DNA of 64,000 nt from Macellibacteroides fermentans (GTDB taxonomy: Bacteria > Bacteroidota > Bacteroidia > Bacteroidales > Tannerellaceae). Location of the stretch: positions 620,001-684,000 of the forward strand of contig NZ_JACCCY010000001.1 in the NCBI RefSeq assembly GCF_013409575.1, given 5' to 3'. A program made the translations under genes and the position numbers. The notes beneath the pieces are model-generated. The model saw only the letters and a program-made list of their open reading frames with translations. It was not told where the DNA came from and made no database searches. This document shows positions 38,568-47,249 of this stretch, in pieces; the stretch's first letter is position 1, and the number at the start of each line of letters is the position of its first letter.

Positions 38568-38615
38568 TTTGGTATCAAGGTTATAAGATTTGATTATTTC
38601 AGTATCAATTCTCCT

Positions 38616-38623
38616 CAAATCTA
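38616..38623 (-). promoter_or_regulatory. -7 box of the S41 peptidase gene
   Basis: TAGATTTG on the minus strand, 48 bases before the chosen start. It decides the start at 38567 over 38648. Confidence 0.5.
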
Positions 38624-38641
38624 TCATATTTATTTTAATTA

Positions 38642-38681
38642 AAAACACTAGTGTCCATCAAAAATGGGACACTAGTGTTTT
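38642..38681. repeat. Isolated 15-bp perfect hairpin between divergent genes
   Basis: AAAACACTAGTGTCC (38642-38656) is repeated inverted at 38667-38681 with a 10-base loop. It has A/T runs on both sides like a bidirectional terminator, yet it lies between two genes that point away from each other. It may be the leftover terminator of a lost gene or an operator/IS scar. Confidence 0.75.
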
Positions 38682-38730
38682 ATTGTAATGAACTACTATT
38701 TATTTAATTAGTAAATAAAGATATTATTTA

Positions 38731-38738
38731 TAACTTTG
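38731..38738 (+). promoter_or_regulatory. -7 box of the 38786 membrane protein gene
   Basis: TAACTTTG matches TAnnTTTG, 47 bases before the ATG. No TTTG at the upstream distance. Confidence 0.5.
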
Positions 38739-38785
38739 AACACCATGCTTCACCGCTAACCAGTCGATCGGTCCGACTGAATAGA

Positions 38786-39520
38786 ATGAATTTGAATGAT
38801 ATTAAACTTGTACAGCATATGATTTTCTTAATTATTTTCAATATAATAGGAGCTGCCAGCTTATTATTTACCGGGTATTATATTAAAAGAAATCCTCATG
38901 ATCAATTCACAAATCCTAAACTTTACAAGTCAGAATTTATAGAACAATATGGAATCGAAATTTCCAAAGCATTCAAATTTGCAGGCATATTTGTTATTGT
39001 TTTTTCATTCGTTTCATTTTTAATTAATAGCGAGATATTATTGTTTAGTACAAGTGTTGTAGTTCCATTCGGTGCTGGTATTTATGCTTTAATCAAACGA
39101 AAAATCGTTACACAAAAAACTTCGACTTTTGCAATAATCTTTTTAACTGCAACTTTAATTCTCTTAATGTCAATTATTCCAATAGCGTATATCGAGCCCA
39201 ACATTATAATTCACAAAGAAAACATTACAATCTCCGGAGTATACGGAGAGAGTATTCCTTTAGATCAAATATCACATGTGCAACTGATTGAAGTAACTCC
39301 TAAAATCAAATTACGTACAAACGGAATTGCCATAGGGGAAATTAAAAAAGGGTATTTTAGTACCGATACATTGGGGAATATAAAATTAATAGTTCACAAG
39401 GATAAAAAGCCTTTTCTACATATTGAAACAGAAAACAAAAGGCATATAATTATAAACTTTCGGGATCCCAATAAAACTTTAGAGATTTATAATTCCATAA
39501 TGCTACATCATAAACAATAA
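38786..39520 (+). CDS. Membrane protein, DUF3784-like N-terminus plus PH-like C-terminus
   Basis: 244 residues. Four hydrophobic segments: about 12-33, 60-80, 80-105 and 112-135. The first, with TGYYIKRNPHDQFTNPK, resembles DUF3784 proteins. After the last segment, residues about 140-244 form a soluble beta-rich region (ISGVYGESIPLDQISHVQLI... HIIINFRDPNKTLEIYNSI) like bacterial PH-domain membrane proteins. Function unknown. An IS982 element is inserted just after its stop. Confidence 0.72.
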   Translation: MNLNDIKLVQHMIFLIIFNIIGAASLLFTGYYIKRNPHDQFTNPKLYKSEFIEQYGIEISKAFKFAGIFVIVFSFVSFLINSEILLFSTSVVVPFGAGIYALIKRKIVTQKTSTFAIIFLTATLILLMSIIPIAYIEPNIIIHKENITISGVYGESIPLDQISHVQLIEVTPKIKLRTNGIAIGEIKKGYFSTDTLGNIKLIVHKDKKPFLHIETENKRHIIINFRDPNKTLEIYNSIMLHHKQ

Positions 39521-39532
39521 ACGATTCTTTAT

Positions 39533-40553
39533 ACCCGTTGGCGGAATTAAATTAGTGCATATTTAATTTGTCCAATGGGTTTGTTATTAATCTTGTTTAT
39601 ATATTGAAGGATTGTAAGTGCACTAATTTTCCCCGTAATTCTGGTAAACAATCCTTCTGTTTGTTTTGCGTAATTTCTGATTATCATAAATTGATCGCAT
39701 AATTGTGCAAAAAGCGTTTCAACCCTTTTCCTTGCTTTAGCAAATGGACTAAATACAGGTTTCCAATCTTTTTGATTCGACCGATATGGAACTTCCAACT
39801 TGATATTAGCTTTTTCAAATAAATCAAGTTGTATGGCTGCTCCAATATATCCACGATCACCGATGATGGTGCAATTCTGAAAGTTACACTTTACGTCTTT
39901 CAAATAATGAATGTCGTGAACACTCGCCTTTGTCAGGTCAAAAGAGTGTATGACACCGCTCAACCCACAGAGAGAATGTAATTTATATCCGTAATAATGT
40001 TTACCCTGTGAAGCACAATAGCCATAATTGGGAGCTTTATCATAATTATTCTTTCCCATTTTACAACGTTTTGACCTTATGGGACGACAGACTTCAATTG
40101 GCATAGAATCAATACAGAAAATAGCTTCTCCACCATCAACTTTTGATGCAATTCTTTCACGCACCTGATTACATAAGCCGATAGTGAGCTTCCTGCGATC
40201 ATTATATTGACGACGGGATATGAGAGAAGAAAAATCATCTTTGTATTCATTTAATTTAGAAAACAAAAAGCTTTCACTATCTATACCTATTGATTCGGCA
40301 GCAAGGCTTAAACTGATCACTTCTAAGTCAGAGAACTTCGGGACGACTCCTCTGCGAGGTATATTCCCTTTTTCGTTTACTAAATCAGCAGAAAACATCT
40401 TGCATATATCAAGAAATTTAGCGAATATTGCATATAAGTTGTGCATAATTGAGCTGTATATTAATAGTTTGATCACCATTAAAATACTAATAATCAATGA
40501 TATGCACAACTTATTTCCTGACATTTTTTAGTGAATTAATTCCGCCAACGGGT
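39533..40553 (-). mobile_element. IS982-type element
   Basis: 1021 bp with perfect 18-bp terminal inverted repeats starting ACCCGTTGGCGG (39533-39550 and 40536-40553). The 7-bp direct repeat TCTTTAT flanks it (39526-39532 and 40554-40560). One transposase gene, complete. Confidence 0.93.
39547..40446 (-). CDS. IS982-type transposase
   Basis: 299 residues from the ATG at 40446 (MHNLYAIFAKFLDICK); an upstream in-frame start at 40524 would overlap the terminal repeat. DDE residues appear in FCIDSMPIEVC, IIGDRGYIG and RKRVETLFAQL. The stop codon lies within the left terminal repeat, a normal economy of small IS elements. No frameshift seen, so it may be active. Confidence 0.92.
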   Translation of the reverse strand: MHNLYAIFAKFLDICKMFSADLVNEKGNIPRRGVVPKFSDLEVISLSLAAESIGIDSESFLFSKLNEYKDDFSSLISRRQYNDRRKLTIGLCNQVRERIASKVDGGEAIFCIDSMPIEVCRPIRSKRCKMGKNNYDKAPNYGYCASQGKHYYGYKLHSLCGLSGVIHSFDLTKASVHDIHYLKDVKCNFQNCTIIGDRGYIGAAIQLDLFEKANIKLEVPYRSNQKDWKPVFSPFAKARKRVETLFAQLCDQFMIIRNYAKQTEGLFTRITGKISALTILQYINKINNKPIGQIKYALI

Positions 40554-40628
40554 TCTTTATATATATTAATAGACTTACCTCTTTAACGTTTTTTATCTGG
40601 TAATCAGACTTTAACGTAATTTATTTAT

Positions 40629-40636
40629 TATTTTTG
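40629..40636 (+). promoter_or_regulatory. -7 box upstream of the small ABC system
   Basis: TATTTTTG matches TAnnTTTG, 16 bases before the ATG at 40653. The leader would be very short. Confidence 0.4.
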
Positions 40637-40652
40637 TAGGAAATGCAACCGT

Positions 40653-41009
40653 ATGATTTATCTAAAAAACAGGAGTAAATTTCATTTTGTCTTTTTCAAA
40701 AGCAGAATACTTTCAGCTTCAGGAATAGGAATTCTATTTGGTTTAATTGCCCAAATGTCTATCGATCCGGAATATCAGACCCCGATTATTCAAATGATCA
40801 ATAAGCTTCTGTTGTTTATCCCAATAGGAATGATATTTAAAATTCTGATTGAAGAAATCGTCAATAAAGATCAATATTATTTTTTCTATAACCAAGGTAT
40901 CACGAAGGTTGAGTTATGGATAACATCCTTCATATTTTCATTCTCTATTTACATTATTTTTAATTTAATCTTTACAATATGGACACGCAGCTTGAGGTTG
41001 ATAGCGTAA
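40653..41009 (+). CDS. Small membrane protein coupled to an ABC ATPase
   Basis: 118 residues with about three hydrophobic segments (20-38, 45-65, 88-110). Its end overlaps the start of the ATPase gene by 31 bases in another frame, so the two are coupled. It is too short for a normal ABC permease and may be one subunit of an unusual transporter or the shortened N-terminal part of a larger permease. No family recognised. Confidence 0.65.
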   Translation: MIYLKNRSKFHFVFFKSRILSASGIGILFGLIAQMSIDPEYQTPIIQMINKLLLFIPIGMIFKILIEEIVNKDQYYFFYNQGITKVELWITSFIFSFSIYIIFNLIFTIWTRSLRLIA

Positions 41010-41641
41010 TAAAAATGTATGGAGAAACAACCATTCTAGCAGATGTATATCTTTCGTGCGTTCCCGGAGATATTATCGGATTATTCGGTCGGAATGGAAC
41101 TGGGAAATCTACACTGCTAAGAATAATATTCGGATCGTTAAAAGGAGATCGAAGTTGCATTCGTATAAACGGTAAAATTCAAAAACAAGCCGCTTATCGC
41201 TCAGGGTTACTTGGTTTTCTGCCTCAAGAAGGCTATCTTCCGAATAATTTGTCGTTGGCTGAATGTGTAGAATTACTTTTAGGGAAAGAATATAGAAAAG
41301 ACTTCTTTGCCGACAAACACCTTTTCAGAATCAGAAAATCCAAGGTTTCAGAAATGTCTGGTGGCGAAAAAAGATATGCCGAGATTAAGCTTATTCTATG
41401 GGGGAAAGCTCCATTTATTTTGTTGGATGAACCGTTTCAGGGCCTCTCCCCTATTGTTTCTGAATCCATCAGAGAACATATTAAAATTGCCTCCCAATCC
41501 AAAGGAATTATTTTAACCGATCATAATTTCAGGGAAGTACACAAATGTGTAAACCGCATCATGCTGCTTAACGATTGTTATTTGAAAGAATTACGGGAGC
41601 CAAATGATTTAATCCCTTTTGGATATTATGAAAACGAGTGA
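40979..41641 (+). CDS. ABC transporter ATP-binding protein
   Basis: 220 residues. Walker A GRNGTGKST (about 36-44), Q-loop in FLPQEG, signature MSGGEKR, Walker B FILLDEPF, and H-loop ILTDHNF, all intact. It resembles the ATPases of LPS-export-like or antibiotic/lantibiotic exporters of Bacteroidota. The only membrane partner visible is the 118-residue protein upstream. Cargo not known. Confidence 0.9.
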   Translation: MDTQLEVDSVIKMYGETTILADVYLSCVPGDIIGLFGRNGTGKSTLLRIIFGSLKGDRSCIRINGKIQKQAAYRSGLLGFLPQEGYLPNNLSLAECVELLLGKEYRKDFFADKHLFRIRKSKVSEMSGGEKRYAEIKLILWGKAPFILLDEPFQGLSPIVSESIREHIKIASQSKGIILTDHNFREVHKCVNRIMLLNDCYLKELREPNDLIPFGYYENE

Positions 41642-41651
41642 TAGTAAAACA

Positions 41652-41822
41652 TCAATTATAGCAACCTATCCGAGGTTTCGAAAAATTTTTAACAGGATCT
41701 AGAATATCTAAAAACTCTTCATGCCTTTTATGCCAATCTAAATATTCTGCATCAAGGATAGAATAAATAAAATGATCATTTGCAAATATGATTCTGGGTG
41801 TGATCAAAATATTATCGTCCAC
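41652..41822 (-). CDS. Small ORF downstream of the GNAT gene, unrecognised
   Basis: 56 codons from a GTG at 41822 to TGA at 41652, starting 5 bases after the GNAT stop. The product is acidic-aromatic (contains AEYLDWHKRHEEFLDIL) and ends RIGCYN. Composition looks coding, and the position fits translational coupling, but it could equally be the tail of a decayed gene. No family recognised. Confidence 0.4.
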   Translation of the reverse strand: MDDNILITPRIIFANDHFIYSILDAEYLDWHKRHEEFLDILDPVKNFSKPRIGCYN

Positions 41823-41827
41823 TATAT

Positions 41828-42397
41828 TTAAAAATGTTCAATGATCCACTCTTCTTTTAGTTTTGCGTAAATTATATCATCAACCCATTCTCCACGTAAA
41901 TAGTAACTTTTCTTGAAGTGAGCTTCCTTTCTAAAGCCTATTCGTTCAATTAATCGAAGAGATGCTGTGTTTCTCGGATCTACAGATACAACAATTCTAT
42001 GTTTATGCATTGTTGAAAAAAGGTAATCGACCATTCCTTTCATCGCCTCTGTTGCATAACCTTTATTCTGGAAAGCTTTGTCTAATGTACATCCAATTTC
42101 GGCTTGCATATTGTCATGGTTTGAAAAGCTTATTGCCATGTCTCCAATTAATCGGTTTTCCTTAAGATTCAAAACGACAAACTGAATGTATAAGTTAGCG
42201 ACATCAATAGTTTCGGGCATATTTATAATACATCTACGAACTTCTTCAATGGAATTTGGGATCCATCCTTGATATTGGTTTACGATGCAATCAGAACGAT
42301 ATGAGAAAATGGCCTCTGCATCTTCTGGTCTAGCAATCCGTATGATTAATCTATCCGTTTTTATAGTGTGTTCCATGCTATTGTTTCTATTCATCAA
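41828..42397 (-). CDS. GNAT-family N-acetyltransferase (RimJ/RimL type)
   Basis: 189 residues; the family starts near MEHTIKTDRLIIRIA, so Met8 is an alternative start. Seen: the acetyl-CoA loop region (LDKAFQNKGYATEAMKGMVDYLF) and the C-terminal SLRLIERIGFRKEAHFKKSYYLRGEWVDDIIYAKL, typical of enzymes that acetylate protein N-termini or small amines. Its start overlaps the stop of the upstream acetyltransferase gene by 11 bases. Substrate unknown. Confidence 0.88.
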   Translation of the reverse strand: MMNRNNSMEHTIKTDRLIIRIARPEDAEAIFSYRSDCIVNQYQGWIPNSIEEVRRCIINMPETIDVANLYIQFVVLNLKENRLIGDMAISFSNHDNMQAEIGCTLDKAFQNKGYATEAMKGMVDYLFSTMHKHRIVVSVDPRNTASLRLIERIGFRKEAHFKKSYYLRGEWVDDIIYAKLKEEWIIEHF

Positions 42398-42959
42398 TTT
42401 TACGGATTACTCTGCAAGGGTTACCAGCTGCAATGCAATTATCGGGGATTGACTTAGTAACTACGCTACCGGCTCCGATGGTTGTGTTATCGCCGATTGT
42501 AACACCCGGTAATAGTATTGCCCCTCCTCCAATCCATACATTATTACCAATAGTAACCGGAGCAGTATATGATTTCCAAAATTGGCTGTTTCCCGGCAGA
42601 CGTTCCTTCGGATTTACCGGATGAGTAACAGTGTAGATATGTACCCCGGGACCGATACCGCTATAACTGCCAATAGATATACGGTTACAGTCCAAAAAGA
42701 CACAGTTCATATTTATCTCCACATTGTTTCCTATAAAGATATTCTCACCATAATCAACCAAAAATGGAGCAGCTATCCAAACATTATCACCCCTACCGCC
42801 AATTAATTCATCCAAAATAGAATTTAGAGTATCTCTGTCTCTGCTGTCAGTCTCAGAATACTTTTTTTGAAGCTGCTTGGCTAGATGCCAACGCTCAATC
42901 AATTGTTCGTCACCGCAGTCATATATCTCTCCGGCAAGCATTTTTTCTCGTTCTGTCAT
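42387..42959 (-). CDS. Maltose/galactoside O-acetyltransferase-like (left-handed beta-helix)
   Basis: 190 residues from the ATG at 42959 (MTEREKMLAGEIYDCGDEQL). N-terminal Mac domain, then hexapeptide repeats (IFIGNNVEINMNCVFLDC, ISIGSYSGIGPGVHIYTVTHP, VTIGNNVWIGGGAILLPGVTIGDNTTIGAGSVVTKSI) and the closing CIAAGNPCRVIRKI. The catalytic-type His is in YTVTHP. Trimeric acetyl-CoA enzyme acting on a sugar; which one is unknown. A broken copy of its first 43 codons lies at 51346-51473. Confidence 0.92.
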   Translation of the reverse strand: MTEREKMLAGEIYDCGDEQLIERWHLAKQLQKKYSETDSRDRDTLNSILDELIGGRGDNVWIAAPFLVDYGENIFIGNNVEINMNCVFLDCNRISIGSYSGIGPGVHIYTVTHPVNPKERLPGNSQFWKSYTAPVTIGNNVWIGGGAILLPGVTIGDNTTIGAGSVVTKSIPDNCIAAGNPCRVIRKIDE

Positions 42960-43052
42960 TATTTTAATATAAATTACATTTCCTATACCCAGCAATAAAG
43001 AAGTCTTATCCAAACACAGTGAATCATTCTTCTTTTTAATATATTTGTCATA

Positions 43053-43085
43053 ACAAATATATGTCTTACTTAATAACGAAGCAAA
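43053..43085 (-). promoter_or_regulatory. Promoter of the O-acetyltransferase gene
   Basis: On the minus strand, TTTG (43085-43082), 20 bases, then TATATTTGT (43061-43053): a full Bacteroidota promoter. The 41 bases 43047-43087 match 50122-50162 with three differences. Confidence 0.78.
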
Positions 43086-43103
43086 TGTTATATATACTGA
43101 TTT

Positions 43104-43805
43104 CTATAACTTAAAATAAGTATTTATCTCATCTCTTTGTTCTGTATTATTTACAACAACATCTTTTATTATTCTTCCACTGTCAAGTAATATTATGCGA
43201 GATGATACATCGTAAATTAACTCTAAATTATGACTTGAAATAATCATTGTTACTCCTTTATTTTGATTTATGTTTTTAAGATAATTACAAATAAAATGCT
43301 GTGAAGTGGGATCTAAATAATTAAACGGCTCATCCAATATTAATATATCCGGATTACTTATAATTGCAGCTATAATACCTATTTTCTGTTGATTTCCAAT
43401 AGAATGATCGCGTATATATTTATTTTTATTCATTAATTCCCCTCTCATAAAATCAGCTAAACCAGCTAAACTTATATCTAATTCATGTTTAGTAATATTA
43501 TAACTTGCTGCAATAAATTCAAAGTACTCTTCTGCAGTTAAAAAATCAATTAAGAAATTTTTATCGATATAAGATGATGTATATTGTTTCCACGCTTCAG
43601 ATTTACTTACATCATTTTCATTTATTAGAACTCGTCCCGAAGTTGCTTTACTAAGATCCGAAATTAATCTTAGTAAAGTTGTTTTTCCAGCTCCATTGTT
43701 GCCTATCAAACCAATAAGCTCACCACGAGGAATAAACAGTGAATCAATATCTAAAACGATCTGATTATTGTATTGTTTTTTTAGCTTTTTAATTTCAATA
43801 TCCAT
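43104..43805 (-). CDS. ABC transporter ATP-binding protein, partner of the DUF5687 protein
   Basis: 233 residues. Walker A GNNGAGKTTL (about 36-45), Walker B ILILDEPFNYLDP, H-loop IISSHN. The signature motif reads SIGNQQKIG instead of LSGGQ, a divergence common in export-type ATPases of Bacteroidota. It starts 12 bases after the DUF5687 gene, so the two form one transporter unit. Substrate unknown. Confidence 0.9.
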   Translation of the reverse strand: MDIEIKKLKKQYNNQIVLDIDSLFIPRGELIGLIGNNGAGKTTLLRLISDLSKATSGRVLINENDVSKSEAWKQYTSSYIDKNFLIDFLTAEEYFEFIAASYNITKHELDISLAGLADFMRGELMNKNKYIRDHSIGNQQKIGIIAAIISNPDILILDEPFNYLDPTSQHFICNYLKNINQNKGVTMIISSHNLELIYDVSSRIILLDSGRIIKDVVVNNTEQRDEINTYFKL

Positions 43806-43817
43806 ATTTCAATTGAG

Positions 43818-45257
43818 TTACTTTTTTCTGTATTTACTTAACTTAGAATATCTATTCTTGTTAAACAAAAAATAAATATAGTTTAGAATATAGGGTGAAA
43901 GTATAATAAACAAACATCCAGTAATAAACATAAATTTATAGATAATAACGGGGTAATAAATATTTAAAATATTGATTATCCCTATCCAAAATGAATAAGT
44001 AAGAATAATAAAAAGAGATTGACTTGTTGCTGAATTAGCAGCCAATTTCATGTTTGAAACAAACAAATCAATTTTATGGTTAGCAAATAAAATACTTCCA
44101 AAACTTGATACTAATATTGGCCCCAGTGAGTATACGTAGATTGCTGTTGTTTGAAATATTGACTTAGTATCAGAATATATTAAGAACCAAATTAAATAAA
44201 TAAACACTGAGGAAATAACAAAAATCAAATATCTGGATAATAACAATTTACGCATATCAGGCAAAAGGGATAATTTATCAAAAAACGAAGCCTCAGCAGA
44301 AAATATATATTGATTTAAAAGTAAAGACAATATAATAAAAATGATAGAAGAGAAAATTACATTCATGCTAAAAACACTCAGCATAGCGCGATCTTCAAAT
44401 TTTGTATATACAAAGAAATATAGCACTGATAATAATACAGCAATGATCAATTCTTGCCTCATACGGGGCGACCGAAAAAGCATCCTTAAGAAAAGTATAT
44501 TATACTTAAATAAGTTGCCTTTAAGCGAAACACCCATTAGAGTATTAAATCTAGTATTTGTACTATAAGTGTTTTCAGCACAGTATTTAATGTAGTTATA
44601 GCTAACATTTAATGATAAAACTACAACAGAAAAAGATGAGATTACTAAAACTATTTGGTTAATTACGTTCATTTTAATTTCCCAATCTGTATAAAAATGA
44701 ATCATAAGTAGCAATAAACAGGTTGCGATTATTGCTAATATGCAAACACTAACTTTTCTTCTATATTGAATTATACTGGCTAATTGTCCAGCCAACAACT
44801 GCAAGATAAATAAATTTAAAATGAGGAACATTGTTTTAATAATGCCTTCTTTCGGATAGATGTGATTAGTAATAAAAGAGAAAAAAAATAGTATTAAATA
44901 AATATTCCATGCAGAAAACAATTCATTTAAAATCCAATATGCTTTTATACTTCTTTTTGTATTTGGTAATTGTTGAATGAATGCAAATCTAAAAGATGTT
45001 CTTTTGAATATAATCTTTAAAATTAAATCTATCAAAATTGCAATTGAAGAATAAAAATAGATAAACTCCAGGGGATTCGCTTTATTTGACAAAAACTCAT
45101 ATCCATATTCTGTTAATAATGAACCCGTAATGTAAAGAACAAACAGAATTGATATTAAATAAATATATTTGAATAAAAAATCTAAGATATCATTACCAAA
45201 TGAGTTATTGCGTCTAGCAGATTTCCATGATAAACGCAATAGGAAAATGAAATTCAT
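43818..45257 (-). CDS. DUF5687-type multi-pass membrane protein (ABC permease)
   Basis: 479 residues from the ATG at 45257 (MNFIFLLRLSWKSARRNNSFG). The frame is open to 45329, but a -7 box overlaps that stretch. About 12 hydrophobic segments spread along the chain. The N-terminal Arg-rich start before the first membrane segment is typical of DUF5687. Forms the membrane part of an ABC system with the ATPase downstream. DUF5687 proteins are linked to export or bacteriocin-type operons by context only. Confidence 0.82.
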   Translation of the reverse strand: MNFIFLLRLSWKSARRNNSFGNDILDFLFKYIYLISILFVLYITGSLLTEYGYEFLSNKANPLEFIYFYSSIAILIDLILKIIFKRTSFRFAFIQQLPNTKRSIKAYWILNELFSAWNIYLILFFFSFITNHIYPKEGIIKTMFLILNLFILQLLAGQLASIIQYRRKVSVCILAIIATCLLLLMIHFYTDWEIKMNVINQIVLVISSFSVVVLSLNVSYNYIKYCAENTYSTNTRFNTLMGVSLKGNLFKYNILFLRMLFRSPRMRQELIIAVLLSVLYFFVYTKFEDRAMLSVFSMNVIFSSIIFIILSLLLNQYIFSAEASFFDKLSLLPDMRKLLLSRYLIFVISSVFIYLIWFLIYSDTKSIFQTTAIYVYSLGPILVSSFGSILFANHKIDLFVSNMKLAANSATSQSLFIILTYSFWIGIINILNIYYPVIIYKFMFITGCLFIILSPYILNYIYFLFNKNRYSKLSKYRKK

Positions 45258-45761
45258 TATATCTAAATTTAAGATTGAACAGACAGATAGCAAAACAACT
45301 TCGCGGGTTAAATACATTGCGATTTGCAAATATAATAATTAAATACCTATAAATTGATAGTTATGATATAAGATATTATTTAACACAAACACATTTTCCT
45401 AAAACATGCATTTTTCATAAAAGCTCTTTAAATATTAACAATTAATACATTTATTTGCAAATCATGCTTTTTTGATTAATTATCATCTATAAAATTAAGA
45501 CGTAGATATAATAGGATTATTCGACCCATCGGTCCGCCGCTATATAGAGCTTGATATTTTAAGTTTTGACATTCCCTTGCCCAGTTTTAAAGAGATGCAC
45601 TATACCATGTGCCATAGTTACTTGTTTGACACTCCCGCCAGGAGTAAAGTGAGTAACCAGATTTAATGAAAATTATTCTTTCATCATATCATACTCTTCT
45701 CCAGATCTAAGGTATCTGGCTGTTCCTTTAACTAGAAAGTAGGTATACAGACAAACTATTT
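45258..45761. other. Intergenic region between uxaA and the DUF5687 gene
   Basis: Holds the -7 box of the DUF5687 gene (next entry). Just after the uxaA stop, the minus strand has a short coding-like stretch ending at 45673 (GTARYLRSGEEYDMMKE then stop). It has no start codon that I trust and may be the tail of a lost gene. The rest is AT-rich, without hairpins or ORFs that I can support. Confidence 0.4.
45327..45334 (-). promoter_or_regulatory. -7 box of the DUF5687-ABC operon
   Basis: TATATTTG on the minus strand. It overlaps the upstream in-frame start at 45329 and so supports the start at 45257, with a leader of about 60 bases. Confidence 0.5.
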
Positions 45762-47249
45762 TTATAATGTAACCCCTGTCTTAAATATAGATATTTCTCT
45801 ATAATTCTTTATTTCATTATTTACAGGCCTACCATTTATTACTTCAATAATATAATCTATAAATCTTTTAGATAAATGATCCATCCCATCTCCTTCTATT
45901 AAGGAGCCGGCGTTGAAATCAATCCACCCGGGTTTATTGATGAACAAATTACTGTTTGTGGATATTTTTACAGTAGGTACAAAAGTACCAAAAGGTGTAC
46001 CTCTTCCGGTAGTAAAAAGAACAAGATGACAGCCGCATGCAGCAAGAGCAGTACTTGCAATCAAGTCGTTGCCGGGAGCACTTAATAGATTCAAGCCTTT
46101 AACTTTCAATTGATCGCCATACATTAAGACATCGCGAACAGGAGATGCGCCTGATTTTTGTGTACACCCTAACGACTTTTCTTCCAATGTAGATATACCA
46201 CCTGCTCTATTTCCAGGAGAAGGATTCTCGTATATAGGTTGGTTGTTCTCAATATAATAGGCTTTAAAATCATTTATCAAATGAACAACTTTATCAAATA
46301 CAGCTTTATTCAGACTACGATTCATTAAAAGAGTTTCGGCACCGAACATTTCTGGCACTTCTGTTAATACAGTAGTACCCTCTGGACTTACTAAAAAGTC
46401 AGAGAATGCACCTAATAAAGGATTGGCTGTTATGCCGGAAAAGCCATCTGAACCGCCACACTTTAATCCAACTTTAAGTTCCGATAAAGGAATATCAGTT
46501 CTTTTATCTTTTGAGGCGTAACAATATAGCTCATTCAATAATTGCATTCCTATTTCTATTTCATCTCCAACTTGCTGTGTAACCATAAATCGAACACGTT
46601 CCTCATCATACTCACCAAGAAACTCCCTGAATTCATCTATTTGATTGTTTTCGCATCCTAATCCAACTACTAATACGCCACCAGCATTTGGATGTTTAAC
46701 CATACCGCGCAAAATCTTTTTCGTATTTTCATGGTCATCACCCAATTGTGAGCATCCATAGTTATGAGGAAAAGCAACAATTGCATCTACACCAGCTCCT
46801 TTAGTCTGATTCCGAAAAGCTTCTGCCAACTGATTAATTACACCATTTACACAACCTACAGTTGGAATGATCCAAATCTCATTCCGAATACCCACATCGT
46901 CGTTCTTCCTTCGGTAACCCTTAAAAGTAATATCACATTTTTCGGTCATGGGCAGAGCTTTTTGCGCTTGATAAGTATAATCCAACACACCTTCCAGATT
47001 ACTCTTAATATTCTTTTCGTTAATCCATGTACCCTCTGGAATTGTTTGGCTAGCATGTCCGATCGGGAAACCATATTTTATAATATGCTCATTCCGGGCA
47101 AAGGACTTCAAGGCTACTTTATGACCTGCTGGAATATCTTCCAACAACGTAATCTCTCTATCATCGATACGTAATTTATCTCCTGACAATAAAGGAACTA
47201 TAGCCACAGCTACATTATCTGCCGCATTTATTTGTATATACTTATTCAT
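45762..47249 (-). CDS. uxaA: Altronate dehydratase
   Basis: 495 residues. Dehydrates D-altronate to 2-keto-3-deoxygluconate in hexuronate breakdown. N-terminal SAF domain (residues 1-90, IQINAADNVAVAI... YGFPIGHAS), then the GarD/UxaA catalytic part with GCSQLGDD, GLGCENNQ, LKCGGSDGFSGITANP and CGCHLVLFTTGRGTP. Its ATG overlaps the uxaB stop by four bases. Last gene of the three-gene operon. Confidence 0.94.
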   Translation of the reverse strand: MNKYIQINAADNVAVAIVPLLSGDKLRIDDREITLLEDIPAGHKVALKSFARNEHIIKYGFPIGHASQTIPEGTWINEKNIKSNLEGVLDYTYQAQKALPMTEKCDITFKGYRRKNDDVGIRNEIWIIPTVGCVNGVINQLAEAFRNQTKGAGVDAIVAFPHNYGCSQLGDDHENTKKILRGMVKHPNAGGVLVVGLGCENNQIDEFREFLGEYDEERVRFMVTQQVGDEIEIGMQLLNELYCYASKDKRTDIPLSELKVGLKCGGSDGFSGITANPLLGAFSDFLVSPEGTTVLTEVPEMFGAETLLMNRSLNKAVFDKVVHLINDFKAYYIENNQPIYENPSPGNRAGGISTLEEKSLGCTQKSGASPVRDVLMYGDQLKVKGLNLLSAPGNDLIASTALAACGCHLVLFTTGRGTPFGTFVPTVKISTNSNLFINKPGWIDFNAGSLIEGDGMDHLSKRFIDYIIEVINGRPVNNEIKNYREISIFKTGVTL

